Part shown: one piece after another, positions 29,339 to 39,189 of the stretch
Numbering within the stretch: the stretch's first letter is position 1
How the letters are laid out: each line of letters begins with the position of its first letter
From: Kazachstania africana CBS 2517
Taxonomy: Eukaryota; Ascomycota; Saccharomycetes; Saccharomycetales; Saccharomycetaceae
Assembly: GCF_000304475.1 (NCBI RefSeq)
Contig: NC_018941.1
Location: forward strand, 1,364,001-1,428,000
Length of the DNA: 64,000 nt
Direction of reading: 5' to 3'
The notes under the pieces: generated by a model
What the model saw: the letters and a program-made list of their open reading frames with translations, nothing else
Database searches by the model: none
Told to the model about the DNA's origin: nothing
Made by a program: the position numbers and the translations under genes

Positions 29339-29608
29339 CTAACCTTGACGTTGCTTATGTCTCTTGTTAGATTTGCAATAAACGTAGACTCTACCTTTCC
29401 TTCTAACTATATAACAATCTTTACAGAATTTTTTCAAAGAGCTGCGCACTTTGAAACCTCTTGTTGGTTGGAGTAAATAAAGAGAAGGTTTCCATAAAGA
29501 TGTCAGTAGCCTAATTGGCGGAGTTGTACAAGTAAACGTACTGAATGAACGGAAAGTCACGGTTCTCAGTACCGAAGCCCTCGAGACTAATGAACGACAG
29601 AACATCAT
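29339..29608 (-). CDS. RTC6: Mitochondrial ribosomal protein bL36m (Rtc6)
   Basis: 89 residues (S. cerevisiae Rtc6, YPL183W-A, 93). Large-subunit protein of the mitochondrial ribosome. A basic, Ser/Arg-rich leader (about 1-45) resembles a mitochondrial targeting signal. The C-terminal 40 residues are the bL36 fold: [20 protein letters not shown] then [15 protein letters not shown], with the zinc-binding Cys/Cys/Cys/His pattern. It converges on RTT10 across a (TA)n tract at about 29298-29330. Confidence 0.93.
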   Translation of the reverse strand: MMFCRSLVSRASVLRTVTFRSFSTFTCTTPPIRLLTSLWKPSLYLLQPTRGFKVRSSLKKFCKDCYIVRRKGRVYVYCKSNKRHKQRQG

Positions 29609-30828
29609 TCATCAACTTTGTGTTCTTGAAAGGGATGTACTAATTGGCCTTGTTCTGTAAGTTTGATGCGTCTTCTTCTCTGTGAATCCGTCCTTTTTTC
29701 AGTTTACTGCGATAGTTAACTTGCGCTTGCTGTTCCAAAACGTTTCTGAGATCTTAGCATTTCCCGATTGGTTTCCAGTCGCGAACTTTTCTGTTAAGTT
29801 TACCCAACCACAAGAGTAATATAATATAATAAATAATAAATAATAGATGATTTAGTAAAGCCAGTGGTGGTGGTGGTGGCACAAGAGGAGAGAGAGGGTA
29901 GATGTGCTGTTTGTTACTCGCAGCAGATCACGTATATGTATATATGTATATATGTATATATAAATATATATAATTGCGCTGCATGCTCTGATTTAGGCTG
30001 AAGCTCACAGCAACAAGACCCATCCATACCATAAGTCTACATGCATAGCACATTGTATACACAACTACAGTGGCTTACGCTACCATGACAGTAAGCTGAG
30101 TGATGGACACACTCGTCATCAACTTACTGGATCGATTGGCGTGGAAATGACAACCACTTGCTATACAGCGTTACGTCCCTGAGCAAAGGTTTCCACAACG
30201 AATAGTAGTGAGTGCATGGTACGGGTTCAATTGCATCGAGAACACTCACTTCTGCTTGAATCGGCCTGTTGGGTTTCTGATCTCTTGCTGCCAAATCGTC
30301 AATTGCATTGGATGCGCTGCTAGCTGAAATTTATCACGTGATGGTTGCAAATCCAGTTACCCTGAAGACGCAAGTCAAAATGATCGAGAAAGATGTTAGA
30401 GAGAGGCGTAACATATTTCTGTGAGAGGAAAAAGTTGGATTAAAATGTAAAATACTTGTGCAAGTTATTAAAAGATAAAAATACCAAGAAATAGGTTCTG
30501 GTTCTTTTGTGTGTATTATTACGTGGACGATACAGAGTTTATCCAATACTTTGGACATTGTTTTTTAGTCGTTTCCTTAAAGATCACTTTTAGGTTAAAC
30601 TGAGCAGTCAAATCAGCTCTTTTTAGTAACGGTCTTTTTTCCTATATTCTTTGAAGTTTTTTATCTCTCATTTCTATTAAAGCATTTCTATTCATATTTT
30701 ATTATCGGACTCTTCTTCTACCTTTTTTTGTTTTAATCCAAGTTTTAATTGCATTTTCTAGCCTCTATTTTTTCAGTTCCCAAATAACAGTGTATTTCTA
30801 ATCTTTTAAAGCAATATAAATCATAATA
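29609..30828. other. 1.2-kb divergent RTC6/MRN1 promoter region
   Basis: No gene recognised. Contains a GGT microsatellite (about 29863-29880), alternating TATA/GTATA runs at 29935-29972 and a CACGTG box near 30336. The pyrimidine-rich stretch 30580-30780 is probably the long MRN1 leader. Confidence 0.55.
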
Positions 30829-32430
30829 ATGTCTGCTACTTTCACTGATAAGGATAACTTATTCATAGCAGGAAATAATACTTCTGATTTATCTTCTTCA
30901 ATTTCCTCTCCCGTTTATGAAACATCTTTAAATGGTACCAATAACGAAATTATAACTTTCCCAATTTTAGATCAACAATATAGATTTTTCGATCAAAATA
31001 ATGACAGTAACAATCAAAATGATGTCAATAATCAAATTGATAACAACGTGATGTCTTCTTCAATTTCATCTCCTTATTCAAATGCAAGTCTCCATATGCT
31101 ATCTACACAAACTACAAATCCTATGTTGCCAATGAATCATGAACCAAATCCTATCACTATGCAACCTTTTATGGCTAATGATCCATTAAACTTTACAAAC
31201 GCGCCAAGTCGTACGGTATATCTAGGAAATATTCCGCAGGGTTTAACCATCAAAGAATTATTAGATCATGTACGTAGTGGGGTTGTAGAGTCCGTTAAAA
31301 TATTACCCACTAAATTATGCGCCTTTATTTCCTTTATTGATGAACGTGGTGCTCTTTTGTTCCATTCTGATGCTATATTGAAAAGATTAAATATTCGTGG
31401 TAAAGATATCAAGATCGGTTGGGGTAAATCAAATCATATTGACTCAATAGTTGCAGCAAGAATAACAAATGATGGTGCAACTAGAAATGTTTATATAGGT
31501 CAACTAAATGATGATCCAACGATCACCACAGAGCAAGAACTTGAAAAAGATATGCAAAAATTCGGTGAAATTGATTGCATAAAATTTTTGAGTAATAAAG
31601 GTATTGCATTCGTTCATTTTGCATCGATTTCTGTAGCCATTTACGTCGTACAAAATTTGTCAAAATTAAATGAAAAGTATAAAAATAAAAGAATATTTTA
31701 TGGCAAAGATAGATGCGCATTCATAACAAAGACTCAACAACATAATGCAGCTCAATTTTTAGGCCTTCAACCAAATATGGCTAAATTAGTAAAGTTTACC
31801 GACCACGAATTCATTTCAAATGCATTACTGCAACAATCTGCGGCAGCCGCTGCCATTGCAACTAGTGCTGGAGGTCCAAACAATTTAGGTAACAGAACAA
31901 TATATTTAGGAAATTTACCAAAGGGCGTTAAAATCGAAGAAATTTGTAACGTGGTCCGTGGTGGGCTCTTACAAAATATCAAATTGTTATCTGATCGTTT
32001 CGCTTGTTTTATAACTTTCATCGATCCCACCGCTGCTGCTCAATTTTATGCAATGAGTTCCTTACACGGACTAACCATACAAAAGAATCGTTGTAAAGTC
32101 GGCTGGGGTAAACACTCTGGTCCATTGTCTAACGCTTTAGCGTTAGCAATTAGTAATGGTGCTTCAAGAAATATTTACATTGGTAATGTAGATTTTGAAA
32201 AAAAAAATGAATATTTTAATGAAGAACATCTAAGAGAAATTTTTGAAGAATTTGGTGAAGTTGAACAAATAAATTTTTTGCGAGAAAAGGGCTGTTGTTT
32301 TGTTAATTTTACAAATATTAATCATGCTATCCTAGCCTTAGACAAAATCAAATCATTACCAGAGTTTGAAGATTTGAAGATCAATTTTGGTAAAGATCGT
32401 TGTGGCAATATCCCACATCAGACACGTTAA
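30829..32430 (+). CDS. MRN1: RNA-binding protein Mrn1 (four RRMs)
   Basis: 533 residues (S. cerevisiae Mrn1, YPL184C, 612). It binds mRNAs, many for nuclear-encoded mitochondrial proteins. After an Asn/Ser-rich leader there are four RRMs, each opening with a typical RNP2: RTVYLGNIP (about 126), RNVYIGQLND (about 220), RTIYLGNLPKG (about 354) and RNIYIGNVDFEKK (about 443). RRMs 1 and 3, and 2 and 4, resemble each other, including repeated KIGWGKSNH/KVGWGKHSG and FYGKDRC/NFGKDRC ends, suggesting duplication of an RRM pair. Confidence 0.94.
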   Translation: MSATFTDKDNLFIAGNNTSDLSSSISSPVYETSLNGTNNEIITFPILDQQYRFFDQNNDSNNQNDVNNQIDNNVMSSSISSPYSNASLHMLSTQTTNPMLPMNHEPNPITMQPFMANDPLNFTNAPSRTVYLGNIPQGLTIKELLDHVRSGVVESVKILPTKLCAFISFIDERGALLFHSDAILKRLNIRGKDIKIGWGKSNHIDSIVAARITNDGATRNVYIGQLNDDPTITTEQELEKDMQKFGEIDCIKFLSNKGIAFVHFASISVAIYVVQNLSKLNEKYKNKRIFYGKDRCAFITKTQQHNAAQFLGLQPNMAKLVKFTDHEFISNALLQQSAAAAAIATSAGGPNNLGNRTIYLGNLPKGVKIEEICNVVRGGLLQNIKLLSDRFACFITFIDPTAAAQFYAMSSLHGLTIQKNRCKVGWGKHSGPLSNALALAISNGASRNIYIGNVDFEKKNEYFNEEHLREIFEEFGEVEQINFLREKGCCFVNFTNINHAILALDKIKSLPEFEDLKINFGKDRCGNIPHQTR

Positions 32431-32586
32431 ACTTCATATAATCATTAATGTATTTATACATACAAATTTATGTGTTATTACTACTACTATTACGAATTAA
32501 ATTGAAAATGGTATACTTTGCCTTCAAAAAATTTTTTTTTTCGCAAACAATTAATGAAAAAGTAAAATGGTTGTCTAAATTAATAA

Positions 32587-34182
32587 TTATATGAAGATAT
32601 TACAAAGGTAAACTAAAGTAATTATAACAGAACCGAACATAGAAGATGTTTTGAAACTTTGGCCTGCAAAGTTGGCGGAACTGATATTTTCGATAGAAAC
32701 TGTAGCTGATGAAGAATATGAAGACGTGACAACTGACGTTGAATGACTTTTCCAGTTTACAGAGCTTGATGTATTGGCAGCTTGCGTTGTCTCTTGAGGG
32801 GATAAGGTTGTCGTGGAGATTATCGATTCGGGGGATGATGGTTGAGTTACATTGGAGGCTCTGTTTTCGGCTCTTTTAACGTTACCACTAGTAGAATTTT
32901 TTGCAGAAGCAGACCAAATGTCACTGTAACCAGCAGCTTTGATGGCACCTGGAATAGAACTGGAAATAATTTCAATCTCTTCTTCATCAGTATATTGCGC
33001 TTGTGCTAATGAAAGACTCTCTATTGTCCAAGTCGAAGAGGCGTAGACATTTTCTAAGAAAGTGTCACCTAATTGACCGAATTCGGAACCACTTGGAGCA
33101 ATCATCAATATACAAGTATTAGAATCGTCACCTAATTCAGTGACTGAACCAGATAATGGTGTGTCGATGTTGAAACCACCGAAATTGTAGGAGATAACGG
33201 TGTCATCATCTTCACTTGGACAAGTCAAAACGTAACCAACGTATTCGTTAGAATAAGTAGCTCCTATTTGAGACGCAATCTGTTGAAGTAAATTATCTGG
33301 TAAATATGAGAAAGTATTTCCTGAATCAACTAGGACTGGAAATTTAGATGTCGTCAACGTCGTTTGACCATCATTTGTAGAGAGATCCATACCATCAAGG
33401 GTGACATGGAATTCGATAACGGAATTGTAGCCTAGGGATTCCAAAGTGTTAACGAATGGAATTGTATGTAACGTACCAGTGTATTTGGCGTGATCAACAG
33501 CGCCAAATAAAACATTACCTGAAGAAGCGTCAGCCTTATTTAAATATAGAGAATAAGCATTAGCTTGGATGAGACCTTGACGGACCAATTTTACCGGAAA
33601 GTTGTCGTATTGGTATGGAGATGATAATGCATTAGTGTAGGTAGCTTCTAATCCAGTTAGACCAAGACCTAAAACACCAAAGTTAGAGTCGGTGTCATTG
33701 ACGACAGCGAATGTGACATTAGAGACAGTTGTGTCTCCTAAGGCGACAGTGTCGTAACACCATTCACCGTATGCGGTGGTACCATCAGCGTACTGTGTTG
33801 AAAATTCAGTACCGTTAAATTTTAATGAAGTCGAATCCTTTGGACTGAAAACTCCATATGATGCAGAAGAGTCTGGACCTGGAACCCATAGATCAGAGGA
33901 ACCAGTGTCGACTAATACGGTAACGTTTTGATGGTTACTACCAATAGCGAGGTCCATTGAGTAGAAACAAGCTTCATTTTTAAGTCGTACTTGTTCGTAA
34001 TTTTCGGACCTTTTAATGTGCGACATGCTTCTTTTCGAAACGGCTGTATCTGGACTGGCGCCATACAGTCTGTTGAAATTCATGCTAACGAAGCCAGAAG
34101 ATGACTCTTCGGCTCCTAAATGTGCATATACATGTTGTATAGCAGATAAAAGGGCGACGGATGAAATAGTTTGGAATCTCAT
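32587..34182 (-). CDS. GPI-anchored aspartyl protease, yapsin type
   Basis: 531 residues. Signal peptide at 1-20, then a pro-region with Kex2-type KR at 50-51 and 57-58. The pepsin fold has catalytic motifs DTGSSDLWVPG (D92) and VDSGNTFS (D286). A Ser/Thr-rich stalk and a hydrophobic C-terminus (about 510-531) indicate a GPI anchor. Yapsins process cell-wall and secreted proteins. BAR1, the alpha-factor-degrading relative, is similar in the catalytic part, but the GPI signal argues for a yapsin. I cannot assign one of YPS1-YPS7. It is not in this place in S. cerevisiae (MRN1 there is followed by UIP4). Confidence 0.85.
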   Translation of the reverse strand: MRFQTISSVALLSAIQHVYAHLGAEESSSGFVSMNFNRLYGASPDTAVSKRSMSHIKRSENYEQVRLKNEACFYSMDLAIGSNHQNVTVLVDTGSSDLWVPGPDSSASYGVFSPKDSTSLKFNGTEFSTQYADGTTAYGEWCYDTVALGDTTVSNVTFAVVNDTDSNFGVLGLGLTGLEATYTNALSSPYQYDNFPVKLVRQGLIQANAYSLYLNKADASSGNVLFGAVDHAKYTGTLHTIPFVNTLESLGYNSVIEFHVTLDGMDLSTNDGQTTLTTSKFPVLVDSGNTFSYLPDNLLQQIASQIGATYSNEYVGYVLTCPSEDDDTVISYNFGGFNIDTPLSGSVTELGDDSNTCILMIAPSGSEFGQLGDTFLENVYASSTWTIESLSLAQAQYTDEEEIEIISSSIPGAIKAAGYSDIWSASAKNSTSGNVKRAENRASNVTQPSSPESIISTTTLSPQETTQAANTSSSVNWKSHSTSVVTSSYSSSATVSIENISSANFAGQSFKTSSMFGSVIITLVYLCNIFI

Positions 34183-35277
34183 CTGTGTAGGCCTATTTTA
34201 AGTGTGTAAATGAGCGATTGATGTAATAACGTTTGTTTTCGCTATTGATAAATTATCAAGGGTATACAGATTGAAATAAGGGAGGACACAGGGAAGGTCA
34301 AGATAGCTAGATATATATAATTGCCAGGAACTAGTTCCTTCCATTAACTAGTGAATATGAACTATATCGCATTCATCGCCTATTCATCCATCCTGACGCT
34401 AGTTGGAAAGTTAACTATGCGAAAATCTTAAACCTTTCACGTGTAACATGCTTTTGTAGGGCAGTTGAGTGCGCTTCGCAACATCCTTTCAATTAATGTT
34501 TAAGATTTTCTCGACCGGAGACAGCCCCGTAGAGAAGATCGAGATCCAACAAACTTTAAATATTTGCTTTGGTGACGTTGACAATCATCATTATTATCAA
34601 AATTGCAGTGAGCTACTTCGAATTTTTTTTCTCAGCTTGCATTTTCTTACTTTGCAGTTGACAGTAGGCATTTCACAAGGAGTACGGCGATGAAGAAATC
34701 CTATCGGTAGTAATTAATCTGTTATTCGATATTTTGCTTGGCATCTTTGTAATTATGAGCTAATAAGGGGGGAAGATTTTCTTCCAGTGTATTAGTTACT
34801 ACAAGACGAACTAGGGCCATCTTGCCAAGAGCAACTCGTTAAGGTGTCCTCAACTAAGAAAAAAAGCAATACTCTTCTGACCCTAATGTGTGTTCATCGC
34901 TTACTGAATTGTGATACAAAACAAGAATAAATCACATGCATGCGTTTTTAATAGTAGGTTCAATAGCGAAGTTTTGTTGAGGTTTTCTTGGTGTAATAAT
35001 AATGGTCACGATTATCGCAACAACAACAAAAAAATAATAGTAAACAATGTACTACTGTACAAGGGGTCCTCATCAAATATAGCATCAATGCATGTAACCG
35101 TTAGTTGCATATTTCTCACAATAAGCTTGTCTGAACAATTTTTCAGGCAAAAAACTCCCTACTTCTCACTTGGTTTCAAAAAGAAAACAAAACATATACA
35201 ACAACTAGATTTTCCTAAACCAGTACTCAGTCGTAGAAGATTATGTTGGAATATTACAACATTCATGTAGAAATGCA

Positions 35278-35305
35278 TTATGCATACGTATAAACGTATG
35301 CATAA
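35278..35305. repeat. Perfect 12-bp inverted repeat with 4-base spacer
   Basis: TTATGCATACGT at 35278-35289 and its exact reverse complement at 35294-35305, separated by ATAA. It could be a cruciform or a binding site for a dimeric protein; function unknown. Confidence 0.8.
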
Positions 35306-37176
35306 GCAAATAAGTAAGCAGAGTCATGTATTTACGTAACATTTTCCTCGACGAGGGTAAAGTTTTTCATTATTCTTGATGCCATAACAAAGTCTCATCC
35401 AACAAATCCCTGTTAGGCAATTTTTAGCGAACTTTACTCTCGACGCCAACAAATTTCTAATTATTTAAGTAAGAAAATACGCTCCTTTATCGCTTTATGC
35501 GAAAGTGCTTTACATCTCTATGGATTCTCTTCCTGTTCCTAAGAAGTGAAATGAAAGTACACAACTGCGCTGCCGATTGCCTAAAAGGGTAACCAGAGTT
35601 TCTTCTCTAGTACTCTCTTTCTCCCCTGTGTTTTTTTCTCCTGTGAATTTCAACATAGCTAAGATACAACCATACAGCAGTGCCAAGAACTTCTATTCTT
35701 TTCCAGATGAGTAGAGAAGCTTGTACTAATTTGGACACGTCGTCAGGGGAAAAGAATTCCTCTCTCGATTTATATTTTAACTTCCTGCACTCATTTCTTC
35801 ACCTCAATTATTTTGGTCTTGGCTTACTTTAAGAACTTTTCATATCTTTTTTTCCTCATTTGGAAAGAGCCGATAAGATTGCCGGTGTAAATTGCTGGCA
35901 ATTGTTTCTGAATATTGCGCTGAAGGCATCAGGGGGTGAACATTGAGCAGATTTTTGTATCTTATTGTTACTTGATGAACATGCATTTAAAATTGGAAGA
36001 AGGTATAATGTATGATGTGACTTTTAGAAAATTAAACCTTGTCAACAAAATAGTAACCCATACGAGTGTTTATCATTTTGTAATAAGCGCATTGTCATAA
36101 TTTTTGCTCTCCTACGTCTCTGACAGATTACTAAATTCTTACGTACTCGCAGGAATAGACACCCATAACCCGCATACTATCCATTTTTCATGCATCAAGA
36201 TTTTTGAATTGCACCTACAGAGAAATCTAGTAGAATTGTTTCAAAATTAAATATTCAACGAAGACGTAATAGTGTAATAGAAATGTTTCAAAGAATAAGC
36301 AAATGACGTGAAAGATCCAATTAGGAAGTTTCAAGTTCAATCAGCTTCCTTATGTCATCCCCTTAACACTAATTCTTTATGGGAAGTTCTCAGAGATGAT
36401 TACCCATGCAGCAAGTGGTCTTTGCCGTCCCAAAAAAGAAATTCAGAAACTAAATACCAGGTTGCAGTTACCGAACTTTTTCGATTTTACTTGCTTCTTA
36501 TTTTTCCTCATGTGGTTACGGTCTCGTTACACGAACCGATATATAATTATTTCGTATGCACTTTTCCATAGTCATCACTCCCTAAACCTCATTCATCGAG
36601 AAGTGCATATGGTAAGAAATTGTTGATGCAGGGTTAACAATGTCAACAATAATAGATAATCTCGAAGAAGTTGTTTAATTCAGCAGTTTTTTGGTAATTA
36701 CCATGTCGCAATGAAAAAAAAAATAATACCAAGTGACCAATTGATGTTGTGCATATACAATGATTCGCTCATCATCAGCATGTGAAAAAGTTTCAATCTT
36801 GTGAGAGACGAATTTTCCTAGAGTGCGCTTCTCGTTTCCCTTTCGGTTTGGATATCCGTAAAGAGTAGTTGTGTTTCCTCCTTTAACATCCACGTCATCA
36901 AAAGATCATCTTTGCTCCATATAGCAATTGGCATCGGTATTCCAATTCCATGATCTCATAAAGATACCGAGCAGACTAAAGTACATAAGAGTAGAAGCGG
37001 TCAAGGATAAAGATCAAGTAGATACCGAATCTAATCGAACATTTCATTATGTCAAATCGTATTGTCTTTTGGGATAACTATTAAGGTGCCCTAAAAGAAA
37101 GCTAGAAGTAGCCATTAATAGTATGATATTAGGACATAACCGCTACTGTCTCTTTATATAAATGCTGGGACGCAGC

Positions 37177-37320
37177 AGGGTAACGAATGAGATTCCCTGG
37201 TCACCTTAGTTAGGGCTGGCTTCAGACCAGCTATGGCACAGATGGCTCGTTACATTGCTAGCCTAGACAGACGGATGCCTTGAGATGAGGGAGTTTAACA
37301 AAACTCTCTTACTGCATCTT
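37177..37320 (+). ncRNA. Candidate structured RNA (two stems), unidentified
   Basis: GTAACGA (37180-37186) pairs with TCGTTAC (37247-37253), enclosing a hairpin GCTGG/CCAGC (37215-37219 with 37227-37231). Then GATGC (37274-37278) pairs with GCATC (37314-37318), enclosing GGGAGTTT/AAACTCTC (37289-37296 with 37301-37308; one G-U) with a 4-base loop. GC content exceeds that of the flanks and a TATATAAA lies just upstream (about 37156). It recalls an H/ACA layout but no clear H or ACA box was found. The strand is a guess. Confidence 0.3.
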
Positions 37321-37361
37321 GTTTCATGATGTCTTACTAAAAAACATGAGTAAAAAATAAA

Positions 37362-37435
37362 TGGTCTCTAGCGGGATCGAACCGCTGATCCCCGCGTTAT
37401 TAGCACGGTGCCTTAACCAACTGGGCCAAGAGACC
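37362..37435 (-). tRNA. tRNA-Ile (AAT), second copy
   Basis: 74 nt on the minus strand, identical over its full length to the gene at 18182-18255, with anticodon AAT. The T6 terminator is at 37357-37352. The Ty3-type element begins 15 bases upstream of its 5' end (first target-duplication base at 37446), the position where Ty3 integrates. Confidence 0.96.
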
Positions 37436-37445
37436 GGGGGTTTCT

Positions 37446-37450
37446 GGTTT
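37446..37450. other. Target-site duplication GGTTT (left)
   Basis: GGTTT here and at 39475-39479 bracket the chimeric Ty3-type element exactly at its LTR ends. Ty3 makes 5-bp duplications. The site is 11-15 bases upstream of the mature tRNA-Ile 5' end. Confidence 0.8.
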
Positions 37451-37850
37451 TATTGTAAGTTCAAGACGGTAACAAGACAGATAACACAGGGGGAATATGA
37501 CACGGCTGGTGTATATTCTAATTCAGGGACAGAGAGCGTGGAAATCTATCTGATCGTATAACTATAGCTAAAAGCGTATCAAATGGCTTGTCTCTTTTTT
37601 ATATATAATTATAAAGTAAGATAAAAGATTAAGAACAAATATGACGAAGAATTCCTTTTTATAGTGTGGAATTCTTCAAGATGACAAAAGTCGCGTCCGC
37701 AAAAAGTTTTCACTAATATTCAATCAAAATCAATAATGTGAAATATTTAATTTAATAGATTGGACAGCGGGTGTCTAGTTTTTGATTCTGGGAAAACAGT
37801 CACACGAATTTAGAGCTTAATATTGTAGTTTCCCAGTCTATGTTACAACA
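37451..37850 (-). repeat. Ty3-type LTR, complete 3' copy
   Basis: 400 bases, minus orientation: starts TGTTGTAACA at 37850 and ends ...CTTACAATA at 37451. The termini form an imperfect inverted repeat (TGTTGTAA against TATTGTAA). Bases 37569-37850 match 39190-39474 with about six substitutions and 3 bases of indel (~2%). Bases 37451-37568 (distal R/U5) have no counterpart in the other copy. Confidence 0.85.
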
Positions 37851-38131
37851 TCTTCCTCCCTCTCTGGGTTAGATCCTGTTTCCAGGAGTTGCCGGAAATT
37901 GGCTAATATAGAAATTCGGATCCAGTTCGGGACATTTTTAAATTCTTCTTCGGAATATTCGACAGTCAGTATCGGATCGACATCTTGCATTTGACATATG
38001 TAACTTTTGTTTGATGTGTCTCTGCCGACAACGGCGGTGACTTCCTTGGCTCTTGATATTCTTTCAACCGATGTTCTTGGGGGTTGCTTTGGGTAGGCAT
38101 CTGGCCTTCTTAGATGATTACCAATAGCGCT
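37838..38131 (-). pseudogene. Ty3-type POL3 C-terminal remnant (integrase end)
   Basis: 97 codons open from just after a TGA (38134-38132) to a TAG at 37840-37838. It reads ...SYICQMQDVDPILTVEYSEE... and ...RISILANFRQLLETGSNPER..., the C-terminal end of Ty3 integrase. The frame runs across the LTR start in the same register as in Ty3 (GA-TGT-TGT-A read as GAT GTT GTA), ending a few codons inside the LTR. This match of sequence and register makes the family assignment firm. Confidence 0.85.
37851..37864 (-). promoter_or_regulatory. Ty3-type polypurine tract
   Basis: GAGAGGGAGGAAGA lies immediately before the LTR on the minus strand. Ty3 has a closely similar purine tract at this place, which primes plus-strand DNA synthesis. 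Confidence 0.8.
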
Positions 38132-38192
38132 TCAACCTATCAGCCCGTGGCAGCACTGATGGTGCAGTGTTGCGGGCCCCTGCCACTCCAGA

Positions 38193-39182
38193 CTACTCCT
38201 CGGACGAACACACGGTATTGCTGTAGGTTTCACAAAAGCCCATATCCGCAAAGTCCTCAACCGGGAAGTACCCCGTCTCTGGCTTAGTCCAGGCAACCCA
38301 GCAGCCGTTATCGTGTACAGTTTGCGGTGTATGTTCGTACAGACATGTTTCTGCCACCGCTGATATCATGCCCGCCCTTGAATTCACCGTTAACTGTAGC
38401 AAGAGGGCATCCCTGTCACCATTTTGCATCCAGTTGACCACGTCGTCCCACTTAGCAACTGCACCGTAACTTTGGGTTTCAACAAATATCTCATGTCCTG
38501 AAGTACCTTGGTAACCGTTAAATCCATTACGTTTTACTAGTGTTGATACATCCGCCATGGCTACTGAGGACAGCGTAAGGTTGGTACGCACTATGTGCGC
38601 GAAAGTCATGTTCCCCACCTCCTGATGTATCGACATCTTGATGGGCATGAACGGTGTATCCGCTCCCGAGCTAATAGCTTGCGGCGTCATAACTACGCTA
38701 ACGTTGTGGCCTAAATCATGCGTATTCAACCCCATTTCTTCTGCCCATGCCGCGTCAACATCCACTGACATGACGCCGGTGCTGTGCGATAAGGCATTCA
38801 GATATGCTGCTGCTACAGGCATAGCGCCAGTGCCGTCTGTCGACCTCTTCCACCATGAGCCCGTGTCATGTTTAGTAGCCAAGGTAAAGCCTACTGCCGC
38901 CACTGATGTTAGTATCGACCTGGTACATTCAACCCTGTCAACTTTCTTGCCGTCGGCGGTAGTACAGTCCTCTATTATGTCTAATATTTGATACGCTCCA
39001 TTTGTGGCCAACGCCCAAGTGACACGAGCCCTTCCGCCGGCTCTGTCTCCCAATAGAGTAATCCCGGCCCACGTGGCAAGCTTTATGAACCTCTTAAATC
39101 CTAACGCTACCGCCGTAATGGCCACCAGTACCATTAATGCTCTAAGGTTACTCCGAATGAGGCAGCCGCGTGTGTTTTCCAT
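38193..39182 (-). CDS. Killer-preprotoxin-like protein (M-satellite derived), intact ORF
   Basis: 329 residues from an ATG six bases after a GAAAAA leader. A hydrophobic segment at about 12-43 could be a signal or membrane anchor. Residues 52-110 are a hydrophobic pair around a Cys-containing loop (C73, C86), reminiscent of the alpha region of K1-type toxins. Kex2-type KR sites lie at 112-113 and 217-218, three N-glycosylation sequons at 160, 191 and 201 between them, and a C-terminal domain holds C280, C294, C317 and C325. This alpha-gamma-beta-like layout matches K1-like killer precursors. Base composition (~50% GC) is far above the neighbouring host genes. A secreted pore-forming toxin is an inference; no activity is shown. 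No frameshift or stop breaks the frame, and an LTR TATA box lies ~100 bases upstream. Confidence 0.65.
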   Translation of the reverse strand: MENTRGCLIRSNLRALMVLVAITAVALGFKRFIKLATWAGITLLGDRAGGRARVTWALATNGAYQILDIIEDCTTADGKKVDRVECTRSILTSVAAVGFTLATKHDTGSWWKRSTDGTGAMPVAAAYLNALSHSTGVMSVDVDAAWAEEMGLNTHDLGHNVSVVMTPQAISSGADTPFMPIKMSIHQEVGNMTFAHIVRTNLTLSSVAMADVSTLVKRNGFNGYQGTSGHEIFVETQSYGAVAKWDDVVNWMQNGDRDALLLQLTVNSRAGMISAVAETCLYEHTPQTVHDNGCWVAWTKPETGYFPVEDFADMGFCETYSNTVCSSEE

Positions 39183-39189
39183 TTTTTCT

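Larger units (their letters stand above)
34183..37361. other. 3.2-kb gene-free region upstream of the yapsin gene
   Basis: No ORF here shows family features. It contains a perfect inverted repeat (35278-35305) and a fold-rich segment (37177-37320), both listed separately. It lies in the zone where one inversion breakpoint must fall. Confidence 0.6.

Noticed and set aside
32587..34182. BAR1, because the alpha-factor gene is in the same window
   Set aside because: The protein has a C-terminal GPI signal and Ser/Thr stalk as in yapsins, and it lies 15 kb from MF(ALPHA)1 with no syntenic support for BAR1.
34911..36626. ORFs of 76-119 codons in the gene-free region
   Set aside because: At least one opens with GTG rather than ATG, none has recognisable domains, and they are expected by chance in 3.2 kb.
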